A stretch of DNA of 64,000 bases. It comes from Armatimonadota bacterium (GTDB taxonomy: Bacteria > Armatimonadota > Fimbriimonadia > Fimbriimonadales > Fimbriimonadaceae). Below the pieces are notes generated by a model, which searched no databases, was not told the origin of the DNA, and worked only from the letters and a program-made list of their open reading frames with translations. The stretch spans positions 62,001 to 126,000 of the forward strand of contig JADFMN010000006.1 of NCBI GenBank assembly GCA_022563855.1. The letters run 5' to 3'. Positions 45,168-54,167 of this stretch are shown piece after piece. Position 1 is the first letter of the stretch; each line of letters opens with the position of its first letter. A program made the translations under genes and the position numbers.

Positions 45168-45193
45168 CTCCGTCCCTAACCCTTAGGGCGGAG
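45168..45193. terminator. Bidirectional hairpin terminator between ribD and pdxT
   Basis: CTCCG-T-CCCTAA (45168-45179) pairs with TTAGGGCGGAG (45183-45193), with a single bulged T and a 3-nt loop. It lies between two convergent genes. Confidence 0.6.
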
Positions 45194-45196
45194 TCT

Positions 45197-45760
45197 TCAA
45201 ACTCCTAGAAACCAGGAATGGAATCTGTCGTCGCCCGTCAGTTCAGGATGGAACGCCGTCCCGATCCGGGATTCCTGTTTTACGGCAACGACTTGTCCCT
45301 GATACTTAGCCAGGACTTCGACCGCTTCGCCGAATTGCGTGACGATCGGAGAGCGGATGAACACCGCAGTCAGCGGATCGTCCATTCCGGCGATGGAGAT
45401 ATCATCCTCGAAGCTGTGAACCTGCGCGCCGAAAGCGTTGCGCTCGACCGTGATATCCAGTATCCCCAGCGTGTACTGATCACAGTCTGAGACTCGCTTC
45501 GCCATCAGAATCATGCCCATGCACGTGCCCCATATCGGTGTGCCAGAGGACGCGGCTTCGATGAGCGCATCTCCGAGCCCGAACCGGTCCATTAGCTTGC
45601 CGACCGTTGTACTCTCCCCTCCCGGAATCACGACGCGATCTACGCCAGCGAGTTGATCGGGCGTCTTGATCAGCGCAACATCCGCGCCGCACCGCTCGAA
45701 AGCGGCCTTGTGCATCTCGAAGTCGCCCTGCAGAGCGACGACCCCGACCGTTTTCGCCAT
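45197..45760 (-). CDS. pdxT: PdxT, glutaminase subunit of pyridoxal 5'-phosphate synthase
   Basis: A 187-aa class I glutamine amidotransferase. It has VGVVALQGDFEMH at the N-terminus, IPGGESTT, the nucleophile Cys in WGTCMGMI, and the catalytic His-Glu in AFHPELT. It feeds ammonia to PdxS for vitamin B6 synthesis. pdxS is not in the window. TAAACT lies 6 nt before the ATG with no Shine-Dalgarno, suggesting leaderless expression. It is divergent from the arginase gene. Confidence 0.95.
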   Translation of the reverse strand: MAKTVGVVALQGDFEMHKAAFERCGADVALIKTPDQLAGVDRVVIPGGESTTVGKLMDRFGLGDALIEAASSGTPIWGTCMGMILMAKRVSDCDQYTLGILDITVERNAFGAQVHSFEDDISIAGMDDPLTAVFIRSPIVTQFGEAVEVLAKYQGQVVAVKQESRIGTAFHPELTGDDRFHSWFLGV

Positions 45761-45766
45761 GCGGCC

Positions 45767-45772
45767 AGTTTA
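45767..45772 (-). promoter_or_regulatory. -10-like box of pdxT
   Basis: The minus-strand TAAACT ends 6 nt before the pdxT ATG at 45760. No -35 is recognised. Confidence 0.35.
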
Positions 45773-45938
45773 CAGCGCGAGCACCGGCTTCGGTTCGAAC
45801 TTGAGGCTTCAGTACTTGGTCTAGGGCGTCGATCGCTCGGCCTTCGCAAACCGTCCATTTGGCTGCAACAAAGCTGGACAGCAAGCGATCGTATGGCGTG
45901 GCCCTGCGCCGTCGCCATCACGAACCGCCCTGCGGGAG

Positions 45939-45944
45939 TAGAAT
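45939..45944 (+). promoter_or_regulatory. -10-like box of the arginase gene
   Basis: TAGAAT ends 6 nt before the ATG at 45951. There is no Shine-Dalgarno in the gap CGAGCC, fitting a leaderless transcript. Confidence 0.4.
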
Positions 45945-45950
45945 CGAGCC

Positions 45951-46922
45951 ATGATCGAAGTGATCGGGGCTCCGTTCGACCTCTGTGGCCGGAAACCCGG
46001 AAGCAGGCTTGGGCCGGTCGCTATGCGTCTGGAAGGGCTGCTCAAGGGGCTGACAGCGCTTGGGCACGAGGTCCTCGACACAGGCCCCGTAGCTGACGTA
46101 GATGCCTGGAACCCGCAGGACGCGGAGCAGCGGTACACCAGCGCGAACGAGGTGTACCTTGAGATCCAGGAGCGGGTCGGTCGTGCGATCGAGCGATCAA
46201 GCGTGCCTCTCGTCATCGGCGGCGACCACAGCATATCGATCGGTTCGGTGTCCGGTGCGCTGCGGCAGTACGGTAACGATTTGGCAGTGCTGTGGATCGA
46301 CGCGCACATGGACCTCAATACTCCGGACACTTCGCATTCTGGCAACCTGCACGGCATGCCTCTCGCGGCGCTGTCTGGGCTGACTACGAACGTCAAGGGG
46401 GCCCTCGGCACGGAATGGGCCGCGCTGGTCGAGGACGTGGTCGGGTCTGCGACCCTTGGGCCGGATCGCATCTGCTGGTTGGGTCTGCGCGACGTCGACG
46501 AGGGCGAGGTCTCCAATATGCGACGACTGGACGGCAGCCTGGCGCTGACGATGCAGGACGTTGACGAGCTAAGCGTTATCGGCGCGATGGAGCAGGTCGA
46601 CGATCACGTCCGCAACAGCGGCGCCCGGGCGCTTTGGGTCAGCTTCGACGTCGATGCGCTCGATCCGATCTTCGCGCCGGGTACCGGAACGGCGGTTCGC
46701 GGAGGCTTCACCTATCGCGAGGGGCATCTGATCGCCGAGATACTCCACCGGATCATGAGCGATCCTTCGAATCCGTACCGATTGGCTGGGCTCGACGTAG
46801 TCGAGGTCAACCCGCTGATCGACATGGGGAACCAGACGGCGAGGATAGCCGTCGGTTGGGTGCACAGCTTGTTCGGCAAGACGATTCTGAATCCCGACGA
46901 CCCCGGTCGATCCGAGCGGTAG
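45951..46922 (+). CDS. rocF: Arginase
   Basis: A 323-aa ureohydrolase with all manganese-binding signatures: GGDHS, WIDAHMDLNTP (DAHxD) and SFDVDALDPIFAPGTGT (DxDxxDP). It also has the arginase-type start IEVIGAPFDLCGRKPGSRLGP and HGMPLAALSG. The wording fits arginase better than agmatinase. It hydrolyses arginine to ornithine and urea. It is divergent from pdxT, with kdsD following after 12 nt. Confidence 0.9.
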   Translation: MIEVIGAPFDLCGRKPGSRLGPVAMRLEGLLKGLTALGHEVLDTGPVADVDAWNPQDAEQRYTSANEVYLEIQERVGRAIERSSVPLVIGGDHSISIGSVSGALRQYGNDLAVLWIDAHMDLNTPDTSHSGNLHGMPLAALSGLTTNVKGALGTEWAALVEDVVGSATLGPDRICWLGLRDVDEGEVSNMRRLDGSLALTMQDVDELSVIGAMEQVDDHVRNSGARALWVSFDVDALDPIFAPGTGTAVRGGFTYREGHLIAEILHRIMSDPSNPYRLAGLDVVEVNPLIDMGNQTARIAVGWVHSLFGKTILNPDDPGRSER

Positions 46923-46934
46923 ACTCTTTTACGA

Positions 46935-47897
46935 ATGTGCCTCGATACCTTGCGCCGAGTGCTGAGTGAAGAAGCCGAGGCCATAGCCCGCCTAGGCGAC
47001 AGCCTCGATGCGTCTTTTTCGACCGCCGTAGACTGGATGGTCGCTTGTCCGGGCCGCGTCATTGCTTGCGGGGTGGGCAAGAGCGGCCACGTCGCGCGAA
47101 AGGCTGCCGGAACGCTGGCGAGCACCGGGACGCCATCGCTGTTCCTCCATGCGACCGAAGCGGTCCACGGCGATCTCGGGATGGTCACCAGGAACGACAT
47201 CCTTCTGATCTTCACCTACAGCGGCGAGACGGACGAAGTCGTCCGCCTCTTTCCATCCTTCAACGACATCGGCGCCAAGACGATCGTCATCACTGGAAGG
47301 CCCGACAGCAGCGCAGGAAGGGCCGCTGACCTGGTGTTGAACGTCCGCGTGAGGAGGGAGGCGTGTCCGAACAACCTCGCGCCGACGACGTCCACGACGG
47401 TCATGATCGCGCTCAGCGACGCTCTGGCCGTAGCTGCGATGGAGAAGCGGAACTTCGGCGAAGACGACTTCGCCAGGTTCCACCCAGCTGGAACGCTCGG
47501 CCGGCGGCTCGTCCTGCGCGTGTCCGACGTTATGCGTGTCGGGGCAGACGTAGCGATCGTACGGGCAGAGACGCCGATCGTAGAGGTCATGCACTCTATT
47601 ACGCAGGCAGGCGCCGGCGGCGCTTGCGTGGTTGACGACGAACAGCGGCTCGTAGGCTTCATCAGCGACGGCGATCTGCGCCGGCACTTTGAAGAGAACG
47701 ACCAGCCGAGGAAGGCTTCTGCGAGCGACCTGATGAGCGGAGCGCCGAAGACGATCGAAACCGACCTGCTGGCGTTTGAGGCGCTTGAGGCGTTTCAGAA
47801 CTTCCCGCAGAAGATCGGTGAGATGCCGGTCATCGCCGACGGCAAGTTGGTGGGACTGTTAGTCCTCAAAGACCTGCTGCGAAGCGGGATAGTGTAG
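46935..47897 (+). CDS. kdsD: Arabinose-5-phosphate isomerase (KdsD/KpsF type)
   Basis: A 320-aa protein with an N-terminal SIS domain (CGVGKSGHVARKAAGTLASTGTPS, FLHATEAVHGDLGM, TYSGETDEV, APTTSTT) and two C-terminal CBS domains. It makes arabinose-5-P, the precursor of Kdo in lipopolysaccharide, indicating an LPS outer membrane. TAGACT lies 9 nt before the ATG and no Shine-Dalgarno is obvious. It converges on rpmA. Confidence 0.92.
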   Translation: MCLDTLRRVLSEEAEAIARLGDSLDASFSTAVDWMVACPGRVIACGVGKSGHVARKAAGTLASTGTPSLFLHATEAVHGDLGMVTRNDILLIFTYSGETDEVVRLFPSFNDIGAKTIVITGRPDSSAGRAADLVLNVRVRREACPNNLAPTTSTTVMIALSDALAVAAMEKRNFGEDDFARFHPAGTLGRRLVLRVSDVMRVGADVAIVRAETPIVEVMHSITQAGAGGACVVDDEQRLVGFISDGDLRRHFEENDQPRKASASDLMSGAPKTIETDLLAFEALEAFQNFPQKIGEMPVIADGKLVGLLVLKDLLRSGIV

Positions 47898-47905
47898 CGG
47901 CGACG

Positions 47906-48166
47906 TCAGGAGGCTTGCGCGGCGTAGACGCTCACCCGTCTCCGTTTTGTCGGCCCTTCAAACTTCACCTGGCCGTCGATCATCGCGAAGATCGTGTGAT
48001 CGTTTCCCATGCCGACGTTGTTGCCGGGGTGCAGCTTGGTTCCGCGCTGCCGCACGATGATCGTGCCGGACTTGACCACCTCGCCGCCGTACCGCTTCAC
48101 TCCGAGGCGGTTCGAACGCGAGTCGCGGCCGTTGCGGGTCGATCCCTGTCCTTTCTTGTGAGCCAT
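47906..48166 (-). CDS. rpmA: 50S ribosomal protein bL27
   Basis: An 86-aa protein starting [24 protein letters not shown], the universal L27 N-terminus, then [29 protein letters not shown]. No N-terminal cleavage extension is present. It overlaps the rplU stop by 1 nt (TAATG), the common rplU-rpmA arrangement. No obgE follows. Confidence 0.97.
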   Translation of the reverse strand: MAHKKGQGSTRNGRDSRSNRLGVKRYGGEVVKSGTIIVRQRGTKLHPGNNVGMGNDHTIFAMIDGQVKFEGPTKRRRVSVYAAQAS

Positions 48167-48483
48167 TACTTTCCTCCGACGACGGCCAGCACGCGCAAGT
48201 GGGTCTCAGACTGGCGGTGTCCCCAGCGCTTGCGCACGTTCTTCTTCGCCTTGTACTTGAAGCCGATGATCTTCTTGCCCCGTGTCTGTCTGACGATCTC
48301 GGTCTTGACCTTCGCGCCAGGGACGTACGGACTGCCGATCTTGATCTTCTTGCCGTCCTGAACGAGCACGACCTGGTCGAGCTCAATCTTGCCGCCTGGC
48401 TCGCCGTCGAGCTTTTCTACGACAAGGATTGCGTCCTTCTCGGCTCGATACTGCTTTCCACCAGTCTGCACGATTGCGTACAT
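48166..48483 (-). CDS. rplU: 50S ribosomal protein bL21
   Basis: A 105-aa protein that begins [19 protein letters not shown] and contains [36 protein letters not shown], diagnostic of L21. The frame opens further upstream (to 48531), but the ATG at 48483 is the family start and has GGTGGA 6 nt before it. A promoter (TTGATC, 18 nt, CATAAT) lies about 47 nt upstream. Confidence 0.97.
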   Translation of the reverse strand: MYAIVQTGGKQYRAEKDAILVVEKLDGEPGGKIELDQVVLVQDGKKIKIGSPYVPGAKVKTEIVRQTRGKKIIGFKYKAKKNVRKRWGHRQSETHLRVLAVVGGK

Positions 48484-48529
48484 AAGAATTCCACCGGCGC
48501 CCGTGTGCGAGCGCGATGCGCGAAGAACC

Positions 48530-48559
48530 ATTATGACAGAGCTTGAACCGCCAGATCAA
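48530..48559 (-). promoter_or_regulatory. Promoter of rplU-rpmA
   Basis: On the minus strand TTGATC (48559-48554) and CATAAT (48535-48530) are 18 nt apart, about 47 nt before the rplU ATG. The -35 box overlaps the end of the GGDEF gene. Confidence 0.45.
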
Positions 48560-50478
48560 GCAACGTCCTGCATCTCGATCACGGCAGCTAGGATATCTGG
48601 GTCGAACCGCCCATCATCGGAGGTATTTGCCGTCGGATCGCAGCGCAAAACTGCGGCTAGCACGTTCAGAATCCGCCCGACGAGGGGGATCCCCTCTCCG
48701 GCAAGACCCAGCCGACCAGACCCGTCAAACCGCTCGAGCGAGGCCTCCAGCGAGTTCAAGACCGAGGCCTCGACGCTCCATCGGCTTGCGAACTGCTCTC
48801 GCTCATCCTCTGCGGTTGCGAGGTAGACAGGCAGCAGCAGACAGGCAGCATAAACCTCGCTCCGTTGGTCCTTTGACAGGTCTAGCATGGACGAGAGCAC
48901 TTGTACGATTGGCTTGGCGTCTTCGGCGAACGCCGTGCCCGCTGCTGCTTGTGCACCGCCAACCGAGGCGAGAACCGACGCGACGCCGTGTCGCTCCACA
49001 AGCTCGCCGTACATGCGGGTGCAGTTCCTTCCGCTGCGCTTCGCCTCGTACATCGCGTCGTCGGCAGCCTTCAGCAGAGAAGCGGCGTCTTCAGCGTCCT
49101 CAGGAAACGTGGCGAATCCCAGGCTTGCGGTGATCCGCCGAGGGTCCCTCCCAGGTCTGGCAAACTCGACTTGCTCGATTCTCTTTCGTACTCGTTCTGC
49201 GGCGTTCCGCGTCGAAGCAGCATCGCTTCCGGGCAGAATGAGCGTGAACTCTTCGCCGCCGTATCGAGCTGCCATGTCGTACTGTCGGACTGAATCCCGC
49301 AAAACAGTTCCGACGATCCGCAAGACTTCGTCGCCCGCGTCATGTCCCTCCTCTTCGTTGAAGACCCGAAAGTGATCGACGTCGATCATCACGACGCCAA
49401 GTTGACGGCCTTCCCGCCTTGCCTCTGTCAGTCGCGCGTTGAGGAACTCCTGCATAGTCCGGTGGTTCGCGATTCCCATCAGCGGATCGAACGCCGCCAA
49501 CAGCTCGATACTCTCGAACAGATTGGCGCTGTTCAGTGCGAGCGTGAGGTGTTCCCCTACGGTTTCAAGCAGATCTTCGTGGCGCTCAAGTGAACCGCTC
49601 GCCTCGCGGCCGACCAGTTCGAGTACGCCGATGAGCGTATCGCCGTGAATTAGCGGCAGCACGATGATCGCTCCTGGGGGGTCGTGACAGAACTGCGCTT
49701 CGAGTCCTTCGGTCAGCGAGCTCGATCGAGCGTCCTCCAAGACGAGTTTCTGTCGCGTGCTGGCGCACAATTCAGCTACGCTGCCTCTTCCATCCACTGT
49801 GTCGAGTTGCTCGAGCGCCTCCATCTCCGACGTGTTCACACCGACGGTTGCTGCGAGCCGCATCGGCCCGTCGGCAGAACCCCTGACCCACAAGAGCACC
49901 GCACCGAGATCCAGGGTGGACTTGATCGCGTGAACGGCGGACTGGGCGAGAGGCTGAATCGTGTGATTCATGCTGAGCGCGTGCCCGATGCTTTTGAGGG
50001 CCGTTGCCGAACGGGCGTTGGCCGAAGCCGCCTCTCTGGTCTTGCTCTCTTCGCTCGCTTCGCAGATCAGTAGCAGCGCCTCGGTCGTGCCGTTGTGCCG
50101 TAGCGTGGTGGCGAGGTACCGGAACCCGTTGTAGAAGACGTTTCCGGGCGCTCCCTGCAAGGCGTCCTCAACAATGGCCCCAATCGGCGTAGCCAAGACT
50201 CCATCCGGTGCAGAGGCGTCATCTACCCCGTGTGAAAGCCCCCACGTGCAGCGGACGAACCCCGTCGAGTCCACGACTGCGACGCCTATCGAGCTCGGGT
50301 CGAACAGTGATAGCAGGCCGGGGTACGGCAGATCGAGTACGATGGAGCGTCCGTCGGGAAGGCTCAGGACGCACGGAAAGCCGATCGGCGCTTGGCCCGT
50401 ATCGTTCGTTACAGGGGTCATGCCGACGTTCTGAAGCGCTTCTATGAGCGGATGGAGATCGGAGCGAGAGTCCAACAT
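48556..50478 (-). CDS. Diguanylate cyclase: GAF-GGDEF with degenerate HD-GYP domain
   Basis: A 640-aa protein. A PAS-like N-terminal region precedes a GAF domain (about 165-320) and a GGDEF domain with intact active site GGEEF (about 407-411). The inhibitory I-site RQYD lies exactly five residues before it. The last 130 residues carry LERFDGSGRLGLAGEGIPLVGRIL, clearly derived from the HD-GYP signature (HHERxDGxGYPxGLxGxxIPLxARI), but the His and GYP residues are lost. It should make c-di-GMP and be unable to degrade it. It ends 73 nt upstream of the rplU start codon on the same strand. c-di-GMP commonly controls type IV pili, so a link is plausible. Confidence 0.88.
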   Translation of the reverse strand: MLDSRSDLHPLIEALQNVGMTPVTNDTGQAPIGFPCVLSLPDGRSIVLDLPYPGLLSLFDPSSIGVAVVDSTGFVRCTWGLSHGVDDASAPDGVLATPIGAIVEDALQGAPGNVFYNGFRYLATTLRHNGTTEALLLICEASEESKTREAASANARSATALKSIGHALSMNHTIQPLAQSAVHAIKSTLDLGAVLLWVRGSADGPMRLAATVGVNTSEMEALEQLDTVDGRGSVAELCASTRQKLVLEDARSSSLTEGLEAQFCHDPPGAIIVLPLIHGDTLIGVLELVGREASGSLERHEDLLETVGEHLTLALNSANLFESIELLAAFDPLMGIANHRTMQEFLNARLTEARREGRQLGVVMIDVDHFRVFNEEEGHDAGDEVLRIVGTVLRDSVRQYDMAARYGGEEFTLILPGSDAASTRNAAERVRKRIEQVEFARPGRDPRRITASLGFATFPEDAEDAASLLKAADDAMYEAKRSGRNCTRMYGELVERHGVASVLASVGGAQAAAGTAFAEDAKPIVQVLSSMLDLSKDQRSEVYAACLLLPVYLATAEDEREQFASRWSVEASVLNSLEASLERFDGSGRLGLAGEGIPLVGRILNVLAAVLRCDPTANTSDDGRFDPDILAAVIEMQDVA

Positions 50479-50530
50479 TCTGATTTTCGGGCGACCTAGG
50501 CGGCATCAGAAGCCCTGCCCAGTGAGAAAC

Positions 50531-52390
50531 ATGACCCATTTTTTGCGTCTAACGACCGTGGTCCACAAATTGATGCTCCTAGCTGGCTTCGTCGGCTGCG
50601 CAGTCATGTTTGGCTGCGGTGGCGGTGGCGGCGCCGGTGCAGGCGGCGGAGAGGGCGGTCTTACGGGGGGCTGTGCCGTCGGCGCACCCCTCGGGGTGAT
50701 CGAGTACTCCACGGTGTGGGGCGCAGGCGTTCCGTCGGTCGCGTCGCAGGTTCTGCAAGTTCTGGACGCTGACGGTAGCGCGGTGCGGACCGAGGCATTG
50801 AACCGGCAGGGGGCGAACAGCTCGCAGAAGACGGTAGCGAACGTGACCCCAGGGATTTACGAACTGAGGGTCACGCTGTACTCTTTGGAAAACGCTGGCG
50901 GCGTGATCATCGGCGTCGTCTCAGTCGTTGTCGAGCTGTGCGGCGGCGCGCAAAGTCCCGCTGTCGTGAAAACGACGAGCGCGAGGCAGGCGACGAAAAT
51001 CACTGTCGCACCGAGTCAGCACACCCTTTCGCAGCAGCAGAGGCAGCGGTACATAGCCACGCCGAGGGCGGCGACGAACGAGGCGGTGTTCTTTCCGACC
51101 GGCTCGATAACATGGTCGGTGCTCGGCGGCATCGGTGACGTCACAACCGACGGCGACTTCACGGCAGTCAACGTCGGCGATGGGAGCGTGCGCGCCGAAA
51201 CGTCTTCGCCACCATTGGCTGGTGCGGGCTCGGTGACCGTCGAAGAGTTCATCATCACGACCACGAAGTGGACGATCCTCGTTTTCCTGAACGCGGCGAA
51301 CAACCTTGCGCCTGACAGCGAGGACGACGTCAACGAGATGGAGCGCGTCGCGGCGAACTTAGATGTTCGGTTCATCGTGCAGTGGAAGCAGTCCCGCGAC
51401 GTGACCCCCGGAGCGTCGTTCGACGGCGTTCGGCGATACCTGATCAAGCCGGACACGTCACCAACGATCGTCAGCGAGCTGCTGCAGTCGAACTTGGTCG
51501 ATGGACAGGGCAATGCGCTCGACATGGGCGACCCGCAGGTACTCAACGACTTTCTCGTCTGGGCGAAGACGTTCTATCCTGCGGACAGGTACGTGCTAGA
51601 CATCTGGAACCACGGCAACGGCTGGCGGCGGTCACTGGACAATAGGGGTGGTACGCGGGGGTTTAGCTACGACGACCAGTACGGATCCTCGATCGAAATC
51701 TGGCAGCTCGATCAAGCGCTTGCCGGGCAGCATTTCGACGTGCTGTGTTGGGACGCGAGCTTGATGCAGATGCTGGAGGTCGCGTACGAGGCCCGGACGT
51801 ACGCTGACTACATCGTCGGCAGCGAGGAGAGCCCGCCGGCTGCGGGGTACCCGTACGACGAGGTGTTCGATGTCTTCAGAGACAACCCGGACGACACCAC
51901 GGCGAACCTCACCAAGGGGTTCATCGACGGGATGCTCAACTACGAGCCGTATCAGTTTCGAGCGATTACGCAGAGTTCGCTGGACTCGAGCAAGCTCACC
52001 GCGCTGGCCGTGTCGATGGACACGTTTGCGCAGGAGATGATCCTCAACAGGACCACGATAGCGACGGCGGTCCAGAACGCGCGCGCCAACGCCCAGAAGT
52101 ACAGCCCTACGTCGTTCCGGGTGTTTCGCGATCTCGTGGGCGTTTGCCTGTTGCTCGAAGCGGACGGCTCGGTACCGGATTCGGTGAAAGCAGCCGCTGC
52201 GGACGTGCGGGCGAAGGTCGCTGACGCGATCGTGTGGGAGGGGCACAACAACGAATATTCGCCGGGCAGCAACGGAGTGTCGATTGACTTTTCGTCCTGG
52301 GAACAGTTTGGGCCCGGCAGTACCGACTATCGGCGGCTCAAATTTGCGCAGGACACGTGTTGGGATGAGTGGCTGGTGATTGCTCCTTGA
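50531..52390 (+). CDS. Clostripain-like (C11) lipoprotein with catalytic Cys replaced by Ser
   Basis: A 619-aa protein. The N-terminal hydrophobic segment is followed by FGCGGGGGAGAGGG, a probable though imperfect lipobox and Gly linker. An Ig-like region of about 200 residues precedes the C11 domain. That domain has TILVFLNAANNLAPDSEDDVNEME, IWNHGNGW (His361) and WDASLMQMLEVAYEA...YADYIVGSEE. In clostripain-type peptidases the last motif reads DACLM, with the nucleophile Cys. Here it is Ser410, so the protein is either inactive or a serine variant. The start at 50531 gives the signal sequence; the frame opens further upstream without one. Confidence 0.82.
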   Translation: MTHFLRLTTVVHKLMLLAGFVGCAVMFGCGGGGGAGAGGGEGGLTGGCAVGAPLGVIEYSTVWGAGVPSVASQVLQVLDADGSAVRTEALNRQGANSSQKTVANVTPGIYELRVTLYSLENAGGVIIGVVSVVVELCGGAQSPAVVKTTSARQATKITVAPSQHTLSQQQRQRYIATPRAATNEAVFFPTGSITWSVLGGIGDVTTDGDFTAVNVGDGSVRAETSSPPLAGAGSVTVEEFIITTTKWTILVFLNAANNLAPDSEDDVNEMERVAANLDVRFIVQWKQSRDVTPGASFDGVRRYLIKPDTSPTIVSELLQSNLVDGQGNALDMGDPQVLNDFLVWAKTFYPADRYVLDIWNHGNGWRRSLDNRGGTRGFSYDDQYGSSIEIWQLDQALAGQHFDVLCWDASLMQMLEVAYEARTYADYIVGSEESPPAAGYPYDEVFDVFRDNPDDTTANLTKGFIDGMLNYEPYQFRAITQSSLDSSKLTALAVSMDTFAQEMILNRTTIATAVQNARANAQKYSPTSFRVFRDLVGVCLLLEADGSVPDSVKAAAADVRAKVADAIVWEGHNNEYSPGSNGVSIDFSSWEQFGPGSTDYRRLKFAQDTCWDEWLVIAP

Positions 52391-52716
52391 TTAGAAGTTA
52401 GAAGGGCCGGCTGCTGAGGCCGGCCCTTTGGGGCTGGGTGTATGCAATCGGAGGCTGGGATTCCTCCTCAGGGTTGTATTTTCGCGTTTAAAAATCAGCG
52501 TCTGATCTCCTTGTTCCAAAGGCGTTCGTCAAACCCGCTCGCGTTCCTACCGGGTCGTGTCGCGCGAACCTGGATTCAGGGACAATTGCGCGCGGGAATT
52601 TGCTTGCTCGCACAGCACCCTTGCCAGCCTTACAGCTGGCCCGGTGCGCGATGAAAGAGCCTGCGCCTGTGCTATAATCTCGCCTTGGCGAACCTTTCTG
52701 ACGCCGTGTTTGGACC
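52391..52716. other. 326-bp gap before rpsR
   Basis: It contains the hairpin after the C11 gene (52402-52428) and a TATAAT at 52673-52678, 38 nt before the rpsR ATG. A tRNA-Val-like fragment near 52594-52640 does not fold fully. No coding region is convincing. Confidence 0.5.
52402..52428 (+). terminator. Hairpin terminator after the C11 lipoprotein gene
   Basis: AAGGGCCGGC (52402-52411) and GCCGGCCCTT (52419-52428) form a perfect 10-bp stem with a 7-nt loop. The stem itself ends in TT and is followed by TGGGG, so the U-tract is weak. Confidence 0.65.
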
Positions 52717-53142
52717 ATGAGCGACGAGATTAAGAGCGAAGAGCAGCAAACGGCTGACGCCGAGGCTGTCGAAAAGACCGAGGCTCCCAAGGCTAAAGAC
52801 CAGGAGGCCAGCGCGCCTGCCGATAAGGAGGGCGAGGCCAAACCGGCTGACAATCGCTCAGGAGATCAGCGCGACCAGCGATTCCGTCGCCGTGGTCGAA
52901 CCCGCGTCAGCTACCTGACCATCAACAAGATTTACAAGATCGATTACAAGGATATCGATCTTCTGAAGCGGTTCATCACCGAGCGCGGCAAGATCCTGCC
53001 TCGGCGGCAGACAGGCAACACCGCGAAGCAGCAGCGCACTGTCGCGAGGGCGATCAAGCGCGCCAGGGAGATGGCGCTGTTGCCGTTTGTCGCGATCGAC
53101 GCCTCGAACGAGCGAATCAGCAGACGCCCGCGCGACCGCTAG
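52717..53142 (+). CDS. rpsR: 30S ribosomal protein bS18 with long acidic N-terminal extension
   Basis: A 141-aa protein; typical S18 is 70-90 aa. The C-terminal 80 residues hold [32 protein letters not shown] and [19 protein letters not shown], the S18 core, without the Cys residues found in zinc-binding versions. About 55 preceding residues are Glu/Ala/Lys-rich and disordered. It stands alone, without rpsF, ssb or rplI beside it. A TATAAT at 52673-52678 may drive it. Its TAG overlaps the convergent gene's stop (CTAG). Confidence 0.93.
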   Translation: MSDEIKSEEQQTADAEAVEKTEAPKAKDQEASAPADKEGEAKPADNRSGDQRDQRFRRRGRTRVSYLTINKIYKIDYKDIDLLKRFITERGKILPRRQTGNTAKQQRTVARAIKRAREMALLPFVAIDASNERISRRPRDR

Positions 53143-54092
53143 TTCGTGACGGTATAGACGATCCCGATCGTCAAGTCCGGCCCGATCGTCGCCCCTCCGG
53201 GGAACCGCGCCCACCGAAAGTTGCCGTCCTCGCTGATATACACCAGCCAGCGCTCTCGTGCGGACGTCCAACGCTGGTAGCCCAGCGACATGACCCTGTG
53301 ATCTGCGTCAAGCTCAGGGATTCCGCCGATAGTCGGCGACTGCTCGGCGTTCCACTGCAGCGTCAGCGCCTCGACCGAGGTCAGCTGCCAGGTCAGTGCA
53401 AGCGACGACGACAGCACCATGCTCCTTGGTCGAGAAAGCGCCGTCCCGCGACCCTGCGCCGTCCATCCCAGGGAGCCGTGCAGGGTGAGCCTCGTCGATA
53501 GCGGTACGGAGCCGTCGAGAAACAGTCCTGCGTCCACGCCGCCGCTGCCGAGCAGCTGCGATGCGTTGCCGGTCGGCAGCTCAACGGCAAATCGGATCAG
53601 CGTCCCTCGCCCTGGCGTCCAGCCGACTCCGACTGCGATGTCTCCGATCCCGAACGCTGAGCCGAACGGGCCGTCCGAGCCGAATTGGATGATTGAGCGC
53701 CCTCTGGGAGTCCCGTCTCTCAAGGCGTTTCGATCTCCTAAGATCGAGTTGTGCCACCAGTCGATGACGGAATCCAGAAACCCTCCTCCGCGGTCTGGCA
53801 GCGGCAGCACGACGAACACCTCGGTTCCGTTCCCAACGCCCCACGTGCCGAGCAGCTCCCACCGGCTCGTCTCGGCATCTTCATCTATTGGGCCCACTCG
53901 CCGAAACTCGTTGGCCACCACCAGCGAATAGACCACTGACTGCTCGCCAAGCTTTAATCTGCGCTCGCTCGCCGGTGGCAGGCGGAGGTAGATGAGGCTG
54001 GCTGATCGATGGTTGCGTGTGGGGATCGGATCGAACAGTTGAGCGGCCGCTATGGCTGGCCAGAGAAGCAGTAGCGGCAACAGTCGTCGCAT
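53139..54092 (-). CDS. DUF3187-like outer-membrane-type protein
   Basis: A 317-aa protein with a signal peptide ([17 protein letters not shown]) followed by [21 protein letters not shown]. Later come [19 protein letters not shown], a polar GSDGPFG stretch and many amphipathic beta strands. The TRN start and the FLD-ID-WH motif resemble DUF3187 proteins, thought to be outer-membrane barrels. The ATG at 54092 is chosen because it gives the signal peptide and lies 7 nt after TAGACT. The function is unknown. Confidence 0.7.
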   Translation of the reverse strand: MRRLLPLLLLWPAIAAAQLFDPIPTRNHRSASLIYLRLPPASERRLKLGEQSVVYSLVVANEFRRVGPIDEDAETSRWELLGTWGVGNGTEVFVVLPLPDRGGGFLDSVIDWWHNSILGDRNALRDGTPRGRSIIQFGSDGPFGSAFGIGDIAVGVGWTPGRGTLIRFAVELPTGNASQLLGSGGVDAGLFLDGSVPLSTRLTLHGSLGWTAQGRGTALSRPRSMVLSSSLALTWQLTSVEALTLQWNAEQSPTIGGIPELDADHRVMSLGYQRWTSARERWLVYISEDGNFRWARFPGGATIGPDLTIGIVYTVTN

Positions 54093-54099
54093 CCGATTG

Positions 54100-54105
54100 A
54101 GTCTA
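54100..54105 (-). promoter_or_regulatory. -10-like box of the DUF3187-like gene
   Basis: The minus-strand TAGACT ends 7 nt before the ATG at 54092, with no Shine-Dalgarno. Confidence 0.35.
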
Positions 54106-54167
54106 CCGGTGCGGGTTCTAGGCAGCGGCCGTGCAGAAGTGCGTCGATGGTCTAGAATCATGTGCAA

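Noticed and set aside
52594-52640. tRNA-Val-like fragment (GGGAATT start, CCAGCCTTACAGCTGG anticodon-like arm)
   Set aside because: No matching acceptor strand or proper D- and T-arms follow, and the anticodon loop does not fit a 7-nt loop on a 5-bp stem. At most a remnant.
52442-52654. 70-codon ORF before rpsR
   Set aside because: No ribosome-binding site, no recognisable composition or motifs, and it crosses the tRNA-like remnant.
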